A program made the translations under genes and the position numbers. 42,552 nucleotides of DNA from a virus: the IMG/VR virus record IMGVR_UViG_3300020438_000081, positions 1-42,552 of that record; one strand, given 5' to 3'. Shown piece by piece: positions 26,122 through 33,393 of this stretch. The notes below the pieces were generated by a model. That model worked only from the letters and a program-made list of their open reading frames with translations, did no database searches and was not told where the DNA came from. Each line of letters begins with the position of its first letter. Position 1 is the stretch's first letter.

Positions 26122-26388
26122 ATGTACATCGTAAACGCAAAATTCCTTTGCAATGATCTCCTGGCCTTCGACTATGCCACTCGGCCGATCTGGAGAGGCG
26201 ACGAGCGAGCGATAAGAAGAAAAATCGATTCGCTGAACAAAACGTACGAGGTTCAAGGACTTGACGGCATAGAAGTAAACGGAGCCGCCCTGGGTTTAAT
26301 GCACATCTATTGCGAGGTTCCAGAGGCCCGCGGAGAAATTAAACGAATCGTTTCCGGCTCCTTCAAATTGCCGCCGATTAAAGAATAA
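26122..26388 (+). CDS. Hypothetical protein, last gene of the int operon
   Basis: This is an 88-residue protein beginning MYIVNAKFLCNDLLAFDYATR. ATG 26122 is chosen over the in-frame start at 26092 because GGGGAGAG lies eight bases upstream and it sits one base after the previous stop. A central basic stretch RGDERAIRRKIDSLNKTY could contact DNA. The stop comes six bases before the 3' end of the convergent tRNA-Lys. The function is not known. Confidence 0.65.
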   Translation: MYIVNAKFLCNDLLAFDYATRPIWRGDERAIRRKIDSLNKTYEVQGLDGIEVNGAALGLMHIYCEVPEARGEIKRIVSGSFKLPPIKE

Positions 26389-26394
26389 GGATTC

Positions 26395-26470
26395 TGGTAG
26401 GGGCGCGGGGACTCGAACCCCGGACCAATTGGTTAAGAGCCAACTGCTCTACCAACTGAGCTACACCCCC
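26395..26470 (-). tRNA. tRNA-Lys(CTT)
   Basis: This complete 76-base cloverleaf lies on the minus strand. The acceptor 5' strand GGGGGTG pairs with CGCCCCT (ending in a G-U at the first pair). The D arm is GCTCAGTTGGTAGAGC. The anticodon stem GTTGG/CCAAT closes a loop CTCTTAA with anticodon CTT. The T stem is CGGGG/CCCCG with loop TTCGAGT. The 3' ACCA is encoded. It decodes AAG. A hairpin terminator lies 48 bases upstream, so it probably has its own promoter or depends on read-through. It may serve late translation, replace a host tRNA damaged by integration, or itself be part of the attachment site. Confidence 0.93.
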
Positions 26471-26583
26471 ACTCAGAAAAATGCGTTTTGCCATAAAAGA
26501 AGCAACGAATCAATACGAAAGGGCGACCAGTTACGGTCGCCCTTTCTTGTCTTAGCTTGCGGGCTAGACTATTTTTCTGAGTG
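26470..26583. repeat. 13-bp inverted repeat around the terminator
   Basis: CACTCAGAAAAAT (26470-26482) and ATTTTTCTGAGTG (26571-26583) are perfect inverted copies, 88 bp apart, with the GC-rich terminator between them. The left arm begins at the first base of the tRNA gene. It could be a pair of protein sites or a base for a long stem. Confidence 0.7.
26518..26545. terminator. Bidirectional intrinsic terminator
   Basis: AAAGGGCGACC (26518-26528) pairs perfectly with GGTCGCCCTTT (26535-26545) over a 6-base loop. T-runs end both stems, and on the plus strand TTTCTTGTCTT extends the U-rich part. It should end the early/packaging operon (minus) and the int operon (plus), which converge here. Confidence 0.85.
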
Positions 26584-26598
26584 TGGTGAACAGAGAAA

Positions 26599-26709
26599 TT
26601 ACTTGGTCTTCAATTTCTTTTTCATTCTTACCGGGGCCTTTTTCGGTAATGCTTTTTTCTTCGGCGGCCTTCCCCGTTTGCTTCCGTAAGTCCCTTTTCC
26701 GTATGGCAT
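26599..26709 (-). CDS. Very small basic protein, last gene of the packaging operon
   Basis: This is a 36-residue protein, MPYGKGTYGSKRGRPPKKK followed by more Lys-rich sequence. AAGGGAGA lies eight bases before ATG 26709. The YGKGTYGSKRGRPPKK pattern recurs as tiny basic proteins among structural genes of marine and other short-tailed phages, as I remember. GRPPKK is AT-hook-like, so DNA binding, perhaps in the capsid, is plausible. The terminator at 26518-26545 follows directly. Confidence 0.7.
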   Translation of the reverse strand: MPYGKGTYGSKRGRPPKKKALPKKAPVRMKKKLKTK

Positions 26710-26752
26710 AGCTATATCTCCCTTGTTATTATTTATACTTTCGACTGAAATA

Positions 26753-27043
26753 TTAAAATAATTCCATGGTCATCTGACCCGCCGTTTCGGGCTCGGAAAC
26801 AATTACCAACTTGTCGCCGTTAGGCATATCGATCTCGTTACCTCGGCGTTCGCCTAAATCATTGAACCAGGCAGTCGCTCGCTTATCGTTTAAATCCGCG
26901 CCCTGGACATACCACCCTTTTCCCTTGTGGTATCGGCGGGCTTGTTGAACTCTGTAAGTACAGTTCGAGTAACTGCCACGAACCACCGAATCCGCCTGGA
27001 TCGGCAAGCCGGGCTCAACAAAAGTTTTATCCTGGAATGGCAT
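26753..27043 (-). CDS. Hypothetical protein
   Basis: This is a 96-residue protein. Its start overlaps the previous stop as TAATG at 27043. The sequence SYSNCTYRVQQARRYHKGKGWYV and RGNEIDMPNGDKLVIVSEPE suggests a compact beta-rich fold, and there is no known catalytic motif. It lies between portal-side small genes and the tiny basic gene. Confidence 0.6.
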   Translation of the reverse strand: MPFQDKTFVEPGLPIQADSVVRGSYSNCTYRVQQARRYHKGKGWYVQGADLNDKRATAWFNDLGERRGNEIDMPNGDKLVIVSEPETAGQMTMELF

Positions 27044-27303
27044 TATTTAGATTTTGTCAGATCAGAGAGCATGGCCCGAACTTCCATAAGCCCCGCCGTC
27101 TTCCCCAGGAGCCAACGCACTTCGTCGCCCTGGAGCTCGGGGTTATGGACCGGGGCCATGGCACAGTCCAAAATCATATCGTCCAGGATTGCATTCACGG
27201 CCAGAACGATCTTATCGTTGTTCGTGCCTTTCAGCGTATCCTCGATCTCGTTGAACGGAATCGAATTACTCTTAACTTCAATTTTCTTTTTGAGGTAAAA
27301 CAT
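27043..27303 (-). CDS. Hypothetical protein
   Basis: This is an 86-residue protein from ATG 27303 (MFYLKKKIEVKSNSIPF). A TTG at 27348 would extend it into the neighbouring gene and is less likely. After a beta-like N-terminus, residues 20-80 are helical with FNEIEDTLKGTNNDKIVLAVNAILDD and RWLLGKTAGLMEVRAML. It overlaps the upstream gene by 26 bases and the downstream start by one. The function is not known. The two-helix form resembles small packaging accessory proteins only in outline. Confidence 0.6.
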   Translation of the reverse strand: MFYLKKKIEVKSNSIPFNEIEDTLKGTNNDKIVLAVNAILDDMILDCAMAPVHNPELQGDEVRWLLGKTAGLMEVRAMLSDLTKSK

Positions 27304-27481
27304 CTTTAATGATTTTTTCTTTTTGTCGTTGGCGGGCCGCCCGATCAATACAGGAACCCATATCCCACCGCGGTGGAGTCATTCCCCTTCGCTCATAAAA
27401 GCGAGCATAACCAATTTCGACCTGGCGCTTAAATTCAGCCCATTTATCTGAACCATGATTTCGTTTCTTTTTAGTACCCAC
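27278..27481 (-). CDS. Small basic protein after the portal gene (start uncertain)
   Basis: This is about 67 residues if it begins at GTG 27481, which overlaps the portal stop by 11 bases. The frame stays open upstream inside the portal gene, but that part is a shadow. It reads GTKKKRNHGSDKWAEFKRQVEIGYARFYERRGMTPPRW and ends in a Lys/Gln-rich tail. It is very basic, suggesting nucleic-acid contact. No Shine-Dalgarno is present, so translation may depend on portal termination. Whether it is expressed is uncertain. Confidence 0.45.
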   Translation of the reverse strand: MGTKKKRNHGSDKWAEFKRQVEIGYARFYERRGMTPPRWDMGSCIDRAARQRQKEKIIKDVLPQKEN

Positions 27482-29705
27482 CCTGTTGCCCGGTTGATTG
27501 ATTATCCAATCCAGGCCGAGCCCCAACTCTCCCAATTTGGGCGTTCTCTCTTTGTTGAACCATGTGGCCCAAATGCTTGAGCCTTGCTTGTAGGATCGCG
27601 ACCGAGTCTTCGGACAATCTTTCAACGGCCGCGGGATTTTGCTCCGCGATGCCGTTGAGCACCTTTGCTCGCAAATCGTAATTTTGTCCTTCGGGTTGCA
27701 TGGGCGGCTCAACGCCGGCGGCAATGAGAGCGAAATTCTTCATTTCGTCATCCACTTCCTTAGCCGAAGCGGCCTCCACGGGTTGCAGTACGTCGTCGGC
27801 CATATTCGGATCGATGCCCGCGAAGAGCCTGGAAACGATCTGGTCTCGTTGGGCCGTGCCCAGGGTATCCATGGGCAAGATATATTTCCCGATCACTTCA
27901 GCTTTTTTAATGACTTGCTCGGCGTCCAAATCCTTGGCGTCAAAGACAACCTGGAGATCAAATTTGCCCTGGATTTCAGCAGTCGAGTTGGCCATTGGAA
28001 TTCCTTCCTTTGATCCCGTAATCCTGGTGATCGTCTCTTGATCCATGTACTGCTGAATAAGTTGCAGGGCCATAAGGAAGGTATCCTTGAGACTCGCCAG
28101 GAAGCGATCAGCCATATCCTGGACGTGAAGTTGCGTGATCGCGGGCGGCACCGAATCCGAGAAGCGGCCGAAGTACGTGTCGATCATTCTTTCGACGTCC
28201 ACCCTCGCTTTATCATTGGCATTCGGGTACGCCGGCGGATTCATAAATTCTATTTCCCCAGGGCGGCCTTCTTTGATTTGCTTGAGCGGACCGAGAGCCA
28301 TGCCTTCGTTGGGCCTAGACTTAGGCACTTTTACAGGCGGCACCGTCGTCAATTGAACATGGGCCCCATATGAATCCCAGAATATTTTTTGCAGCTTCTG
28401 CATGGACATCGAAAGCTCGGGAACGCTCCTGGAATCCCATAACCTTGAGGTAAGAGTTTCACGCCCGAACCAGACAAACGGATAATCGCCATGAGCGTAA
28501 GGCAGTAGTTGCCGAGGCTTGGCCGCTTCGTCTACGTTCACGTGAAAGCAAGTATAGTATACGCCTGGAATGCCATCGTCGTTGCTTGCTCGATGGTAAG
28601 CGGTAACCTGCTCGAAGAGTCCGCGACGCGCCCGATCGTCAGGCGTTTTTATGACCAATTGGTTATCCACGAAATCGGAATATTCGTAATTCGGAAACCC
28701 CGTTTCGCCCTCATGCTTTAGCACTTCCTCAACATACTTCTCGGAGTAATCGTGCGTAAATGTCCGCTCCCGCAATTCCACTTCGGTCAACCACTCTCGA
28801 ACGTATATCACTCGAGCTCGCTGAATATCGTGAACGTTTGAACTAAAAAAGACATCCTCGAACATTCGATGCGTAGTCAACTTGAGACCGTTCTTGCGAA
28901 CATAGGGCCGAGGATATTCGGCTTCGGTCGAAGGTACGCCATCGACCACCACCATGTTTTCCCGTAATTCCTTCGCCATCCTTTTTGCAGTCCTGCGCTT
29001 CAAATGCGGTAGGCCGCCCATAATAATGTCGGCCACCCTGTTGTCACCTTCCTTGTCCTGGAAGAGCCCAATGAATTCCTCGGCATACCCTTCCACCTCG
29101 GCACCTTCCTCAACCCTGGCCGAAGCCATGTAAAATTCTAGAACCTCCTCGAGACCGAGCGTTGCCCGCTCCAGGGCAACTTCGCGATTCCAATATATTC
29201 CCATGAGGGCCCCCGCGGGAACATCACCCTCTTGGTATTGGGCCATACGCTCCAGGGTTCGACGCCAGGATGAACCGAGTTGGTTCTCGAGCACCCATCG
29301 AAGGACGATCGTCAAATAAGCCCCAAGCCGCATATCGCGGGATTCGGTCCCCTTCACCGTGACCTGGGCCCTGGTAGCGGCCGCAACTAAAATCTTGGCT
29401 CGCTCGTTGACCAACATATCGGCGGTCCTAATTCTCGAGTCGGGAGCACCTTCAAAAGGAAACGCCTCTTTGCCGTCCAAGTCCGCCGAGTGGACCAGGC
29501 CGTCGGAACTCTGACCAGGCCAACGACAATATCGCGCGTCATTCGCGTCGGATCGACGAGCATTCACGTCGTAAGCGGCGTCTTGCATTATTTGATCCAT
29601 CTCGTTTTTCAAGTTGGTCAATTCAGCCTTAGTGGGATCGGCCGCCGAGCCGTCTCCCGCAAGTCGATCCACACCAATTTTAACTTTCTCTTGTTCCGTT
29701 TCCAT
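27471..29705 (-). CDS. Portal protein
   Basis: This is a 744-residue protein. The N-terminal 120 residues are acidic and helical, a mixed alpha/beta core follows (with TVPPVKVPKSRPNEGMALGP near 440), and a long helical C-terminal region has QDMADRFLASLKDTFLMALQLIQQY near 525-550, matching the crown and stem of podovirus portals. Length is typical of P22-like portals (about 700-750). The strong sequence GGGGGGAGAAA precedes ATG 29705. It follows terminase and a small HTH gene, the usual order. The dodecamer would form the DNA entry channel and hold the head-tail connector. Confidence 0.8.
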   Translation of the reverse strand: METEQEKVKIGVDRLAGDGSAADPTKAELTNLKNEMDQIMQDAAYDVNARRSDANDARYCRWPGQSSDGLVHSADLDGKEAFPFEGAPDSRIRTADMLVNERAKILVAAATRAQVTVKGTESRDMRLGAYLTIVLRWVLENQLGSSWRRTLERMAQYQEGDVPAGALMGIYWNREVALERATLGLEEVLEFYMASARVEEGAEVEGYAEEFIGLFQDKEGDNRVADIIMGGLPHLKRRTAKRMAKELRENMVVVDGVPSTEAEYPRPYVRKNGLKLTTHRMFEDVFFSSNVHDIQRARVIYVREWLTEVELRERTFTHDYSEKYVEEVLKHEGETGFPNYEYSDFVDNQLVIKTPDDRARRGLFEQVTAYHRASNDDGIPGVYYTCFHVNVDEAAKPRQLLPYAHGDYPFVWFGRETLTSRLWDSRSVPELSMSMQKLQKIFWDSYGAHVQLTTVPPVKVPKSRPNEGMALGPLKQIKEGRPGEIEFMNPPAYPNANDKARVDVERMIDTYFGRFSDSVPPAITQLHVQDMADRFLASLKDTFLMALQLIQQYMDQETITRITGSKEGIPMANSTAEIQGKFDLQVVFDAKDLDAEQVIKKAEVIGKYILPMDTLGTAQRDQIVSRLFAGIDPNMADDVLQPVEAASAKEVDDEMKNFALIAAGVEPPMQPEGQNYDLRAKVLNGIAEQNPAAVERLSEDSVAILQARLKHLGHMVQQRENAQIGRVGARPGLDNQSTGQQGGY

Positions 29706-29877
29706 TTTCTCCCCCCAGTATTTCTTGCACCTCGTTGATGCGATAATAGTAATGGTGCATATCCGGCAATTTCACCGGTTTCAGCACTCCCGCCTTTAAA
29801 AATTTCTTGAGCTGATACCTCGTAATCCCCGTGACCTCCAAAAGTTCTTTCCGCCGCACTAATATTTTATTCGTCAT
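29680..29877 (-). CDS. Small helix-turn-helix protein between terminase and portal (candidate small terminase or regulator)
   Basis: This is a 65-residue protein. LEVTGITRYQLKKFLKAGVLKPVKLPDMHHYYYRINEVQEIL is the winged-helix/MerR-like pattern of excisionase and Nu1-type domains. Its ATG overlaps the large-terminase stop (TAATG) and its end overlaps the portal start by 26 bases. Between TerL and portal it could be a minimal DNA-recognition subunit for packaging, or a control protein. It lacks an oligomerisation part, so a complete small terminase is doubtful. Confidence 0.6.
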   Translation of the reverse strand: MTNKILVRRKELLEVTGITRYQLKKFLKAGVLKPVKLPDMHHYYYRINEVQEILGGENGNGTRES

Positions 29878-31718
29878 TAAAAATGACCACCCCCTTCACT
29901 TGTCCAGGAACCGACATCCAATTCCTCGATCCCCGCCATCACTCCGTAGCGTAAAGCGTCGATCGGGTCTTTGCTCGCTCCCTTGTTACCATCCTTCCCC
30001 GTCCAATTCTGTAAGGAATAAATCAAGTTCAAACATTCATCGCTCACAATTAACCGCGGTTTATTGTGATAACTGATCTCACCCTCTTCATCGTAATCGA
30101 GTAAGTCGTTGATCTTCGCTACGCCTTCAGCGATGTCGCCGCCAGGCGCGCAGTAGAACGAAAGGCCCTGGTCGGCAAACTCGGTTAAAAGCGTGACGGG
30201 TCTATCTCCCTCGATCCGCGGATGACTCGCCGCCCTGGCGTCCATATATCTAACCTCTACGTCTTCTTTACCACCCGACCACTCGGACCATGCTTTAACG
30301 GCATCCGATTCACGCTCATCCCGCGGACCTTCGCACCAATCTTCATAATCGGTCCACTTCTCCAAGCGAGCGACTTCCCGCTTCAGCTTCCAAAGGCCAA
30401 AGCCAAAACTATCCTGGGCGGGCCCTGGGCGGCCGTCGGCCTTTTTGCCGTCGGGCAAAGTCCAGGGCCCAGGCACTCCGACTTCGGGGATGTCGTAATT
30501 GCCAGGCCATTCGCGGTAAGCGTAAACCACTTCGCCCACCACTTTCAACCAGAGCATATAAAAATTTCGACCGGAGCTCGGATCGCATACCATCATGCCG
30601 GCACCGTCCTTCGGGATCGCCTCGGCCGGGACTATGTGGTTTTTCCCAAACTTCGGGAAACGGGTAGCCATTGCCTTGTTGGCGATTCCATAAAAGCGTT
30701 CCTTAACGAACCACCGCGGCTTACCGTCCACGATATTGATAACGGCCGAGGGATTGCCGTAGGGATTGTCCGAGGAGTGAAACCATACCACGGCCCTCCT
30801 TCCTTCACCGCCCAGGCATTTGGCCACCCTGGGCACTTTCTCAAATCGGCGGCCTTCGGGAATATCCGGTTGGCTTGGCTCATCCGTATCCCATGCCAGG
30901 CAATTTTCGAGCTCCAAAGCCAAGTCGGGCAACGGATCGCCGCCATCCGTCGGGCAAAGAAACGCAGTACCTTCTCGAGTCACTTCCGCCCCGTCGAGAA
31001 ACATCTTTACCGTATCCGAATAGCCTCGAACAGGGGTGAAGGTCACAATCATTTTCGAGTTGGGCGAACGTGTGGCCAGGCGTATTTCCAACGTCTCCAC
31101 CCAATCTGCCGGAATTAGCTCGTCCGGCCAAGCGACGTTGAGCTCGCCACCCTCGATCTTATCCCTGTCTTGCTCGTAGTTTCGGAAGCTCGCTTCGCTT
31201 CCGTTGCCCAGGACAAACTTGGAATCGCTGAATCCATATTTTTGGTTATAGGAAATATAGGCCCGCTCGGTCCGAATCTTTCGCCGCTGATCGGGCGGAA
31301 GGAACTTCCACATGAGCGGATGCTGATACTCCACCGAGTTCTGGTTCGACTCATGGAAGCACCAGGCCCTGGCATTGTCGATGAACTGCAAGAACTGCAT
31401 GGTTCGCTTGGCCGCGTACTCACTCTTTCCCCCACGGTTGCCACCATTTATCAGCAGAACGTCCACGGCCTTATCGAACCCCAGGGCCCGCTGATAACGG
31501 GCGCAAACTTCCTGGTCTAGCCAGGGCAAACCCAACAGGTAGTCGCAGATCGTCCAGATCGGCGGTTCCCACCCGAAAGAAAATGGATCTTCTTTTTCGC
31601 GGACAATCAACTCTTCCCGAACCTTCATCCGCTCGGTCCAGGATTCCAAGCCCATGGCGGTAGTCTCTCCCGCCGTCGGAAGTCGCAAGATCGGATGCGG
31701 CGTCGGGGTGAAGCTCAT
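29877..31718 (-). CDS. terL: Terminase large subunit
   Basis: This is a 613-residue protein from ATG 31718, which overlaps the preceding stop as ATGA; an in-frame extension to 31853 would run through that gene. The ATPase domain carries Walker A GGNRGGKS (residues 92-99) and Walker B VAWPDE (195-200), then IVTFTP (224-229) as the coupling motif. The nuclease domain begins near 371 with GAGMMVCDPSSGRNF (Asp379 a likely metal ligand), with further acidic residues at YMDARAASHP and DPIDALRYG near the end. It drives DNA translocation and cuts the concatemer. DNA ends cannot be deduced with certainty, but open ends inside a gene fit circular permutation and headful packaging or a circularised assembly. 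Confidence 0.92.
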   Translation of the reverse strand: MSFTPTPHPILRLPTAGETTAMGLESWTERMKVREELIVREKEDPFSFGWEPPIWTICDYLLGLPWLDQEVCARYQRALGFDKAVDVLLINGGNRGGKSEYAAKRTMQFLQFIDNARAWCFHESNQNSVEYQHPLMWKFLPPDQRRKIRTERAYISYNQKYGFSDSKFVLGNGSEASFRNYEQDRDKIEGGELNVAWPDELIPADWVETLEIRLATRSPNSKMIVTFTPVRGYSDTVKMFLDGAEVTREGTAFLCPTDGGDPLPDLALELENCLAWDTDEPSQPDIPEGRRFEKVPRVAKCLGGEGRRAVVWFHSSDNPYGNPSAVINIVDGKPRWFVKERFYGIANKAMATRFPKFGKNHIVPAEAIPKDGAGMMVCDPSSGRNFYMLWLKVVGEVVYAYREWPGNYDIPEVGVPGPWTLPDGKKADGRPGPAQDSFGFGLWKLKREVARLEKWTDYEDWCEGPRDERESDAVKAWSEWSGGKEDVEVRYMDARAASHPRIEGDRPVTLLTEFADQGLSFYCAPGGDIAEGVAKINDLLDYDEEGEISYHNKPRLIVSDECLNLIYSLQNWTGKDGNKGASKDPIDALRYGVMAGIEELDVGSWTSEGGGHF

Positions 31719-31912
31719 TTGATTTCGGTCAACATTCGGCCCACCGTTTTCTTTCCATCCTTTAGAATCATGCTCACGATCGACGCGTCGCCTTCCATTC
31801 GGACCACGCGGAAAGCCGCTTGCTCGAGGAACCTGGCCGCCTGGCCCCGCCATTCGTCCGCGGTCTTGCCCTTGAGCTCGAGGGTTAACGTTAATTTGAT
31901 TTTCTTAACCAT
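31715..31912 (-). CDS. Hypothetical small protein before terL
   Basis: This is a 65-residue protein. Two beta-like segments, KIKLTLTLELKGKTADEW and SIVSMILKDGKKTVGRML, flank a helix (WRGQAARFLEQAAFRVV). Its stop overlaps the terL start, so the two are probably coupled. The ferredoxin-like outline would suit a small binding protein. No known family. Confidence 0.55.
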   Translation of the reverse strand: MVKKIKLTLTLELKGKTADEWRGQAARFLEQAAFRVVRMEGDASIVSMILKDGKKTVGRMLTEIK

Positions 31913-31976
31913 GATCGAACGACGCGGCCGAGCCGCTCCAGGTAAAACTTCAAACGATATAGACGATACCAGAACA

Positions 31977-32108
31977 TTATCGTTTTGCTTTCTTGCGTTT
32001 CTTAACCGGGCCCACCTTAGCCCGCCACTTAGTAAGATCGAAAGTGTTCTTCGCTCGGCACTTCCCGAAAGCGCCCCCCGTTGGCTTTGGCCGCGGATTT
32101 TTTCTCAT
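31977..32108 (-). CDS. Very small basic protein
   Basis: This is a 43-residue ORF from ATG 32108, overlapping the upstream stop by ATGA. It reads MRKNPRPKPTGGAFGKCRA, then a central NTFDLTKWRAKV, and ends in a Lys/Arg run. It is very basic and small, similar in style to the 36-residue gene at 26599. Nucleic-acid binding is likely but unproven. Its tight place in the operon supports it as real. Confidence 0.55.
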   Translation of the reverse strand: MRKNPRPKPTGGAFGKCRAKNTFDLTKWRAKVGPVKKRKKAKR

Positions 32109-32380
32109 GTCACGATTTCGGGGCCCTTCTTAACTGAATCCTCAACCGCCTGGAGTTTCATCTGCATTTCGTGAGCCTGGGCCCGCAAGGAAGCAACCGC
32201 CCGATCCGCCGGCGTAACCACGGTCAATCCGTTGTCCACGGCGAATTCCAATGTGTTTGCAATCCTACCCACGTGCTCGGTCAGCAATGTGATTTGCTCG
32301 AGCCAATTAGGCCCCTCGGTCTTTGGCTCGGCCGCTTCCACGTTACCAATTGATACTATTTTTTCCTCATTCTCTTCCAT
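32105..32380 (-). CDS. Small coiled-coil protein
   Basis: This is a 91-residue protein from ATG 32380, which overlaps the upstream TGA as TGATG, with AAAGGAAAAG just before it. A longer in-frame ORF to 32620 overlaps the upstream gene for 240 bases and is rejected. The sequence MEENEEKIVSIGNVEAAEPK leads to NWLEQITLLTEHVGRIANTLEFAVDNG and a second helix RAVASLRAQAHEMQMKLQAV. It looks like a helical-bundle oligomer, possibly a small-terminase-like or replication accessory protein. Confidence 0.65.
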   Translation of the reverse strand: MEENEEKIVSIGNVEAAEPKTEGPNWLEQITLLTEHVGRIANTLEFAVDNGLTVVTPADRAVASLRAQAHEMQMKLQAVEDSVKKGPEIVT

Positions 32381-33393
32381 CAGTCTTTTCCTTTCCCGAC
32401 CTTCTCGGTCGTGTTGTTTCCAGTTGAGTTCGTAGGACTCGAAGCCCACGTCATAAATTTTCGCCAAAGCGAGACACGCGATGGTTTCGGTTTCAATGTC
32501 CTGGCCTTGATCGCTTTTCGGATATGCTTCCATGTCTTTTCCTGGACTTCGGCAAAACTGACGTAAGTTCGATTCAGCTTCTCGTCTAGTTCTTCGTGGA
32601 ATCCCTTCGTAGAATCCCACATTTTTTTCAGGTTGTGATTGATCGCCTCGAAATTCGTCATGGTCTTTTCACCCAATCCCGTGATTTCGTTCCGTAAATG
32701 TTTCTGATCCTTGCAAATATCGTAGACGATTTCCTTTCGGTTACTGTTTAAGTCCCTTTGAAAAACCCCCTTGAGGCTTCGCTTTACCTCGTTCGCCAGT
32801 TTGAATACTAGATCGGTCTCCAATTGCATGAGCCGCATATTGATCATGTCTTCGATCCGCTGATACTCCTCTTCTTGAAGCCTAATAAGAACCGGCTCAT
32901 TTTGTTCTTCCTTCTGGAGCAAAGGAACTAACGGCGCTACCCCTTTAACGGGAACCCCGACTCCAGGATATTTCTTTTTTGGCCCTTTGGGAAGTTGGTA
33001 TTTTTTGTCGCCGTTCTTTAACGATTTTACCTCATCTATAGGAATGCCAGTAAGTTTAGAAAGTCGTTTGTCTTCTTCTTCTCCAGAGGTTCCTTGGTAG
33101 ATCAGTTGCTTCCTCCGAACTTCATTGAAGTAGTCTATGACATCCAACTGCTTGATACCCACTCGAACCCCGTAGTGGGCTCCACCATACTGGACTCGCC
33201 GCCAAAATTTATCGTCGTGCGGGCGAGATATTCCATATTCCTTTTTACATTCATCAGCATTAACAGAGTAAAGCACACCGGACGATCGAAGACTATCCAC
33301 TAAAGTTAATGAGCAGTTCAATTGCCTCGCGGCTTCTTGTCGGGTCATTAAAGTAAATTTTGCTCTGCAATTATTTATCACTATTTTAGTCAT
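32380..33393 (-). CDS. HTH and coiled-coil DNA-binding protein
   Basis: This is a 337-residue protein. Residues 16-45 (MTRQEAARQLNCSLTLVDSLRSSGVL) form a helix-turn-helix of the excisionase/MerR type. A Pro/Lys/Gly linker (about 128-155) leads into long helices (165-330) with QRIEDMINMRLMQLETDLV and a basic C-terminus. ATG 33393 overlaps the primase-helicase stop (ATGA), with no Shine-Dalgarno, and small ATTGG repeats lie around it. It may assist replication, partition or packaging initiation. The coiled coil suggests an oligomer. Confidence 0.65.
   Translation of the reverse strand: MTKIVINNCRAKFTLMTRQEAARQLNCSLTLVDSLRSSGVLYSVNADECKKEYGISRPHDDKFWRRVQYGGAHYGVRVGIKQLDVIDYFNEVRRKQLIYQGTSGEEEDKRLSKLTGIPIDEVKSLKNGDKKYQLPKGPKKKYPGVGVPVKGVAPLVPLLQKEEQNEPVLIRLQEEEYQRIEDMINMRLMQLETDLVFKLANEVKRSLKGVFQRDLNSNRKEIVYDICKDQKHLRNEITGLGEKTMTNFEAINHNLKKMWDSTKGFHEELDEKLNRTYVSFAEVQEKTWKHIRKAIKARTLKPKPSRVSLWRKFMTWASSPTNSTGNNTTEKVGKGKD

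Noticed and set aside
30222-31118. A 298-residue plus-strand frame
   Set aside because: It lies entirely opposite terL, whose catalytic motifs are intact on the minus strand.
31719-31853. N-terminal extension of terL to 31853
   Set aside because: It overlaps the small upstream gene almost fully and has a low-complexity Gly/Arg sequence. The ATGA junction at 31718 is the better start.
32381-32620. N-terminal extension of the 91-residue coiled-coil gene
   Set aside because: It would overlap 240 bases of the HTH/coiled-coil gene. The TGATG junction with a good ribosome site at 32380 explains the start.
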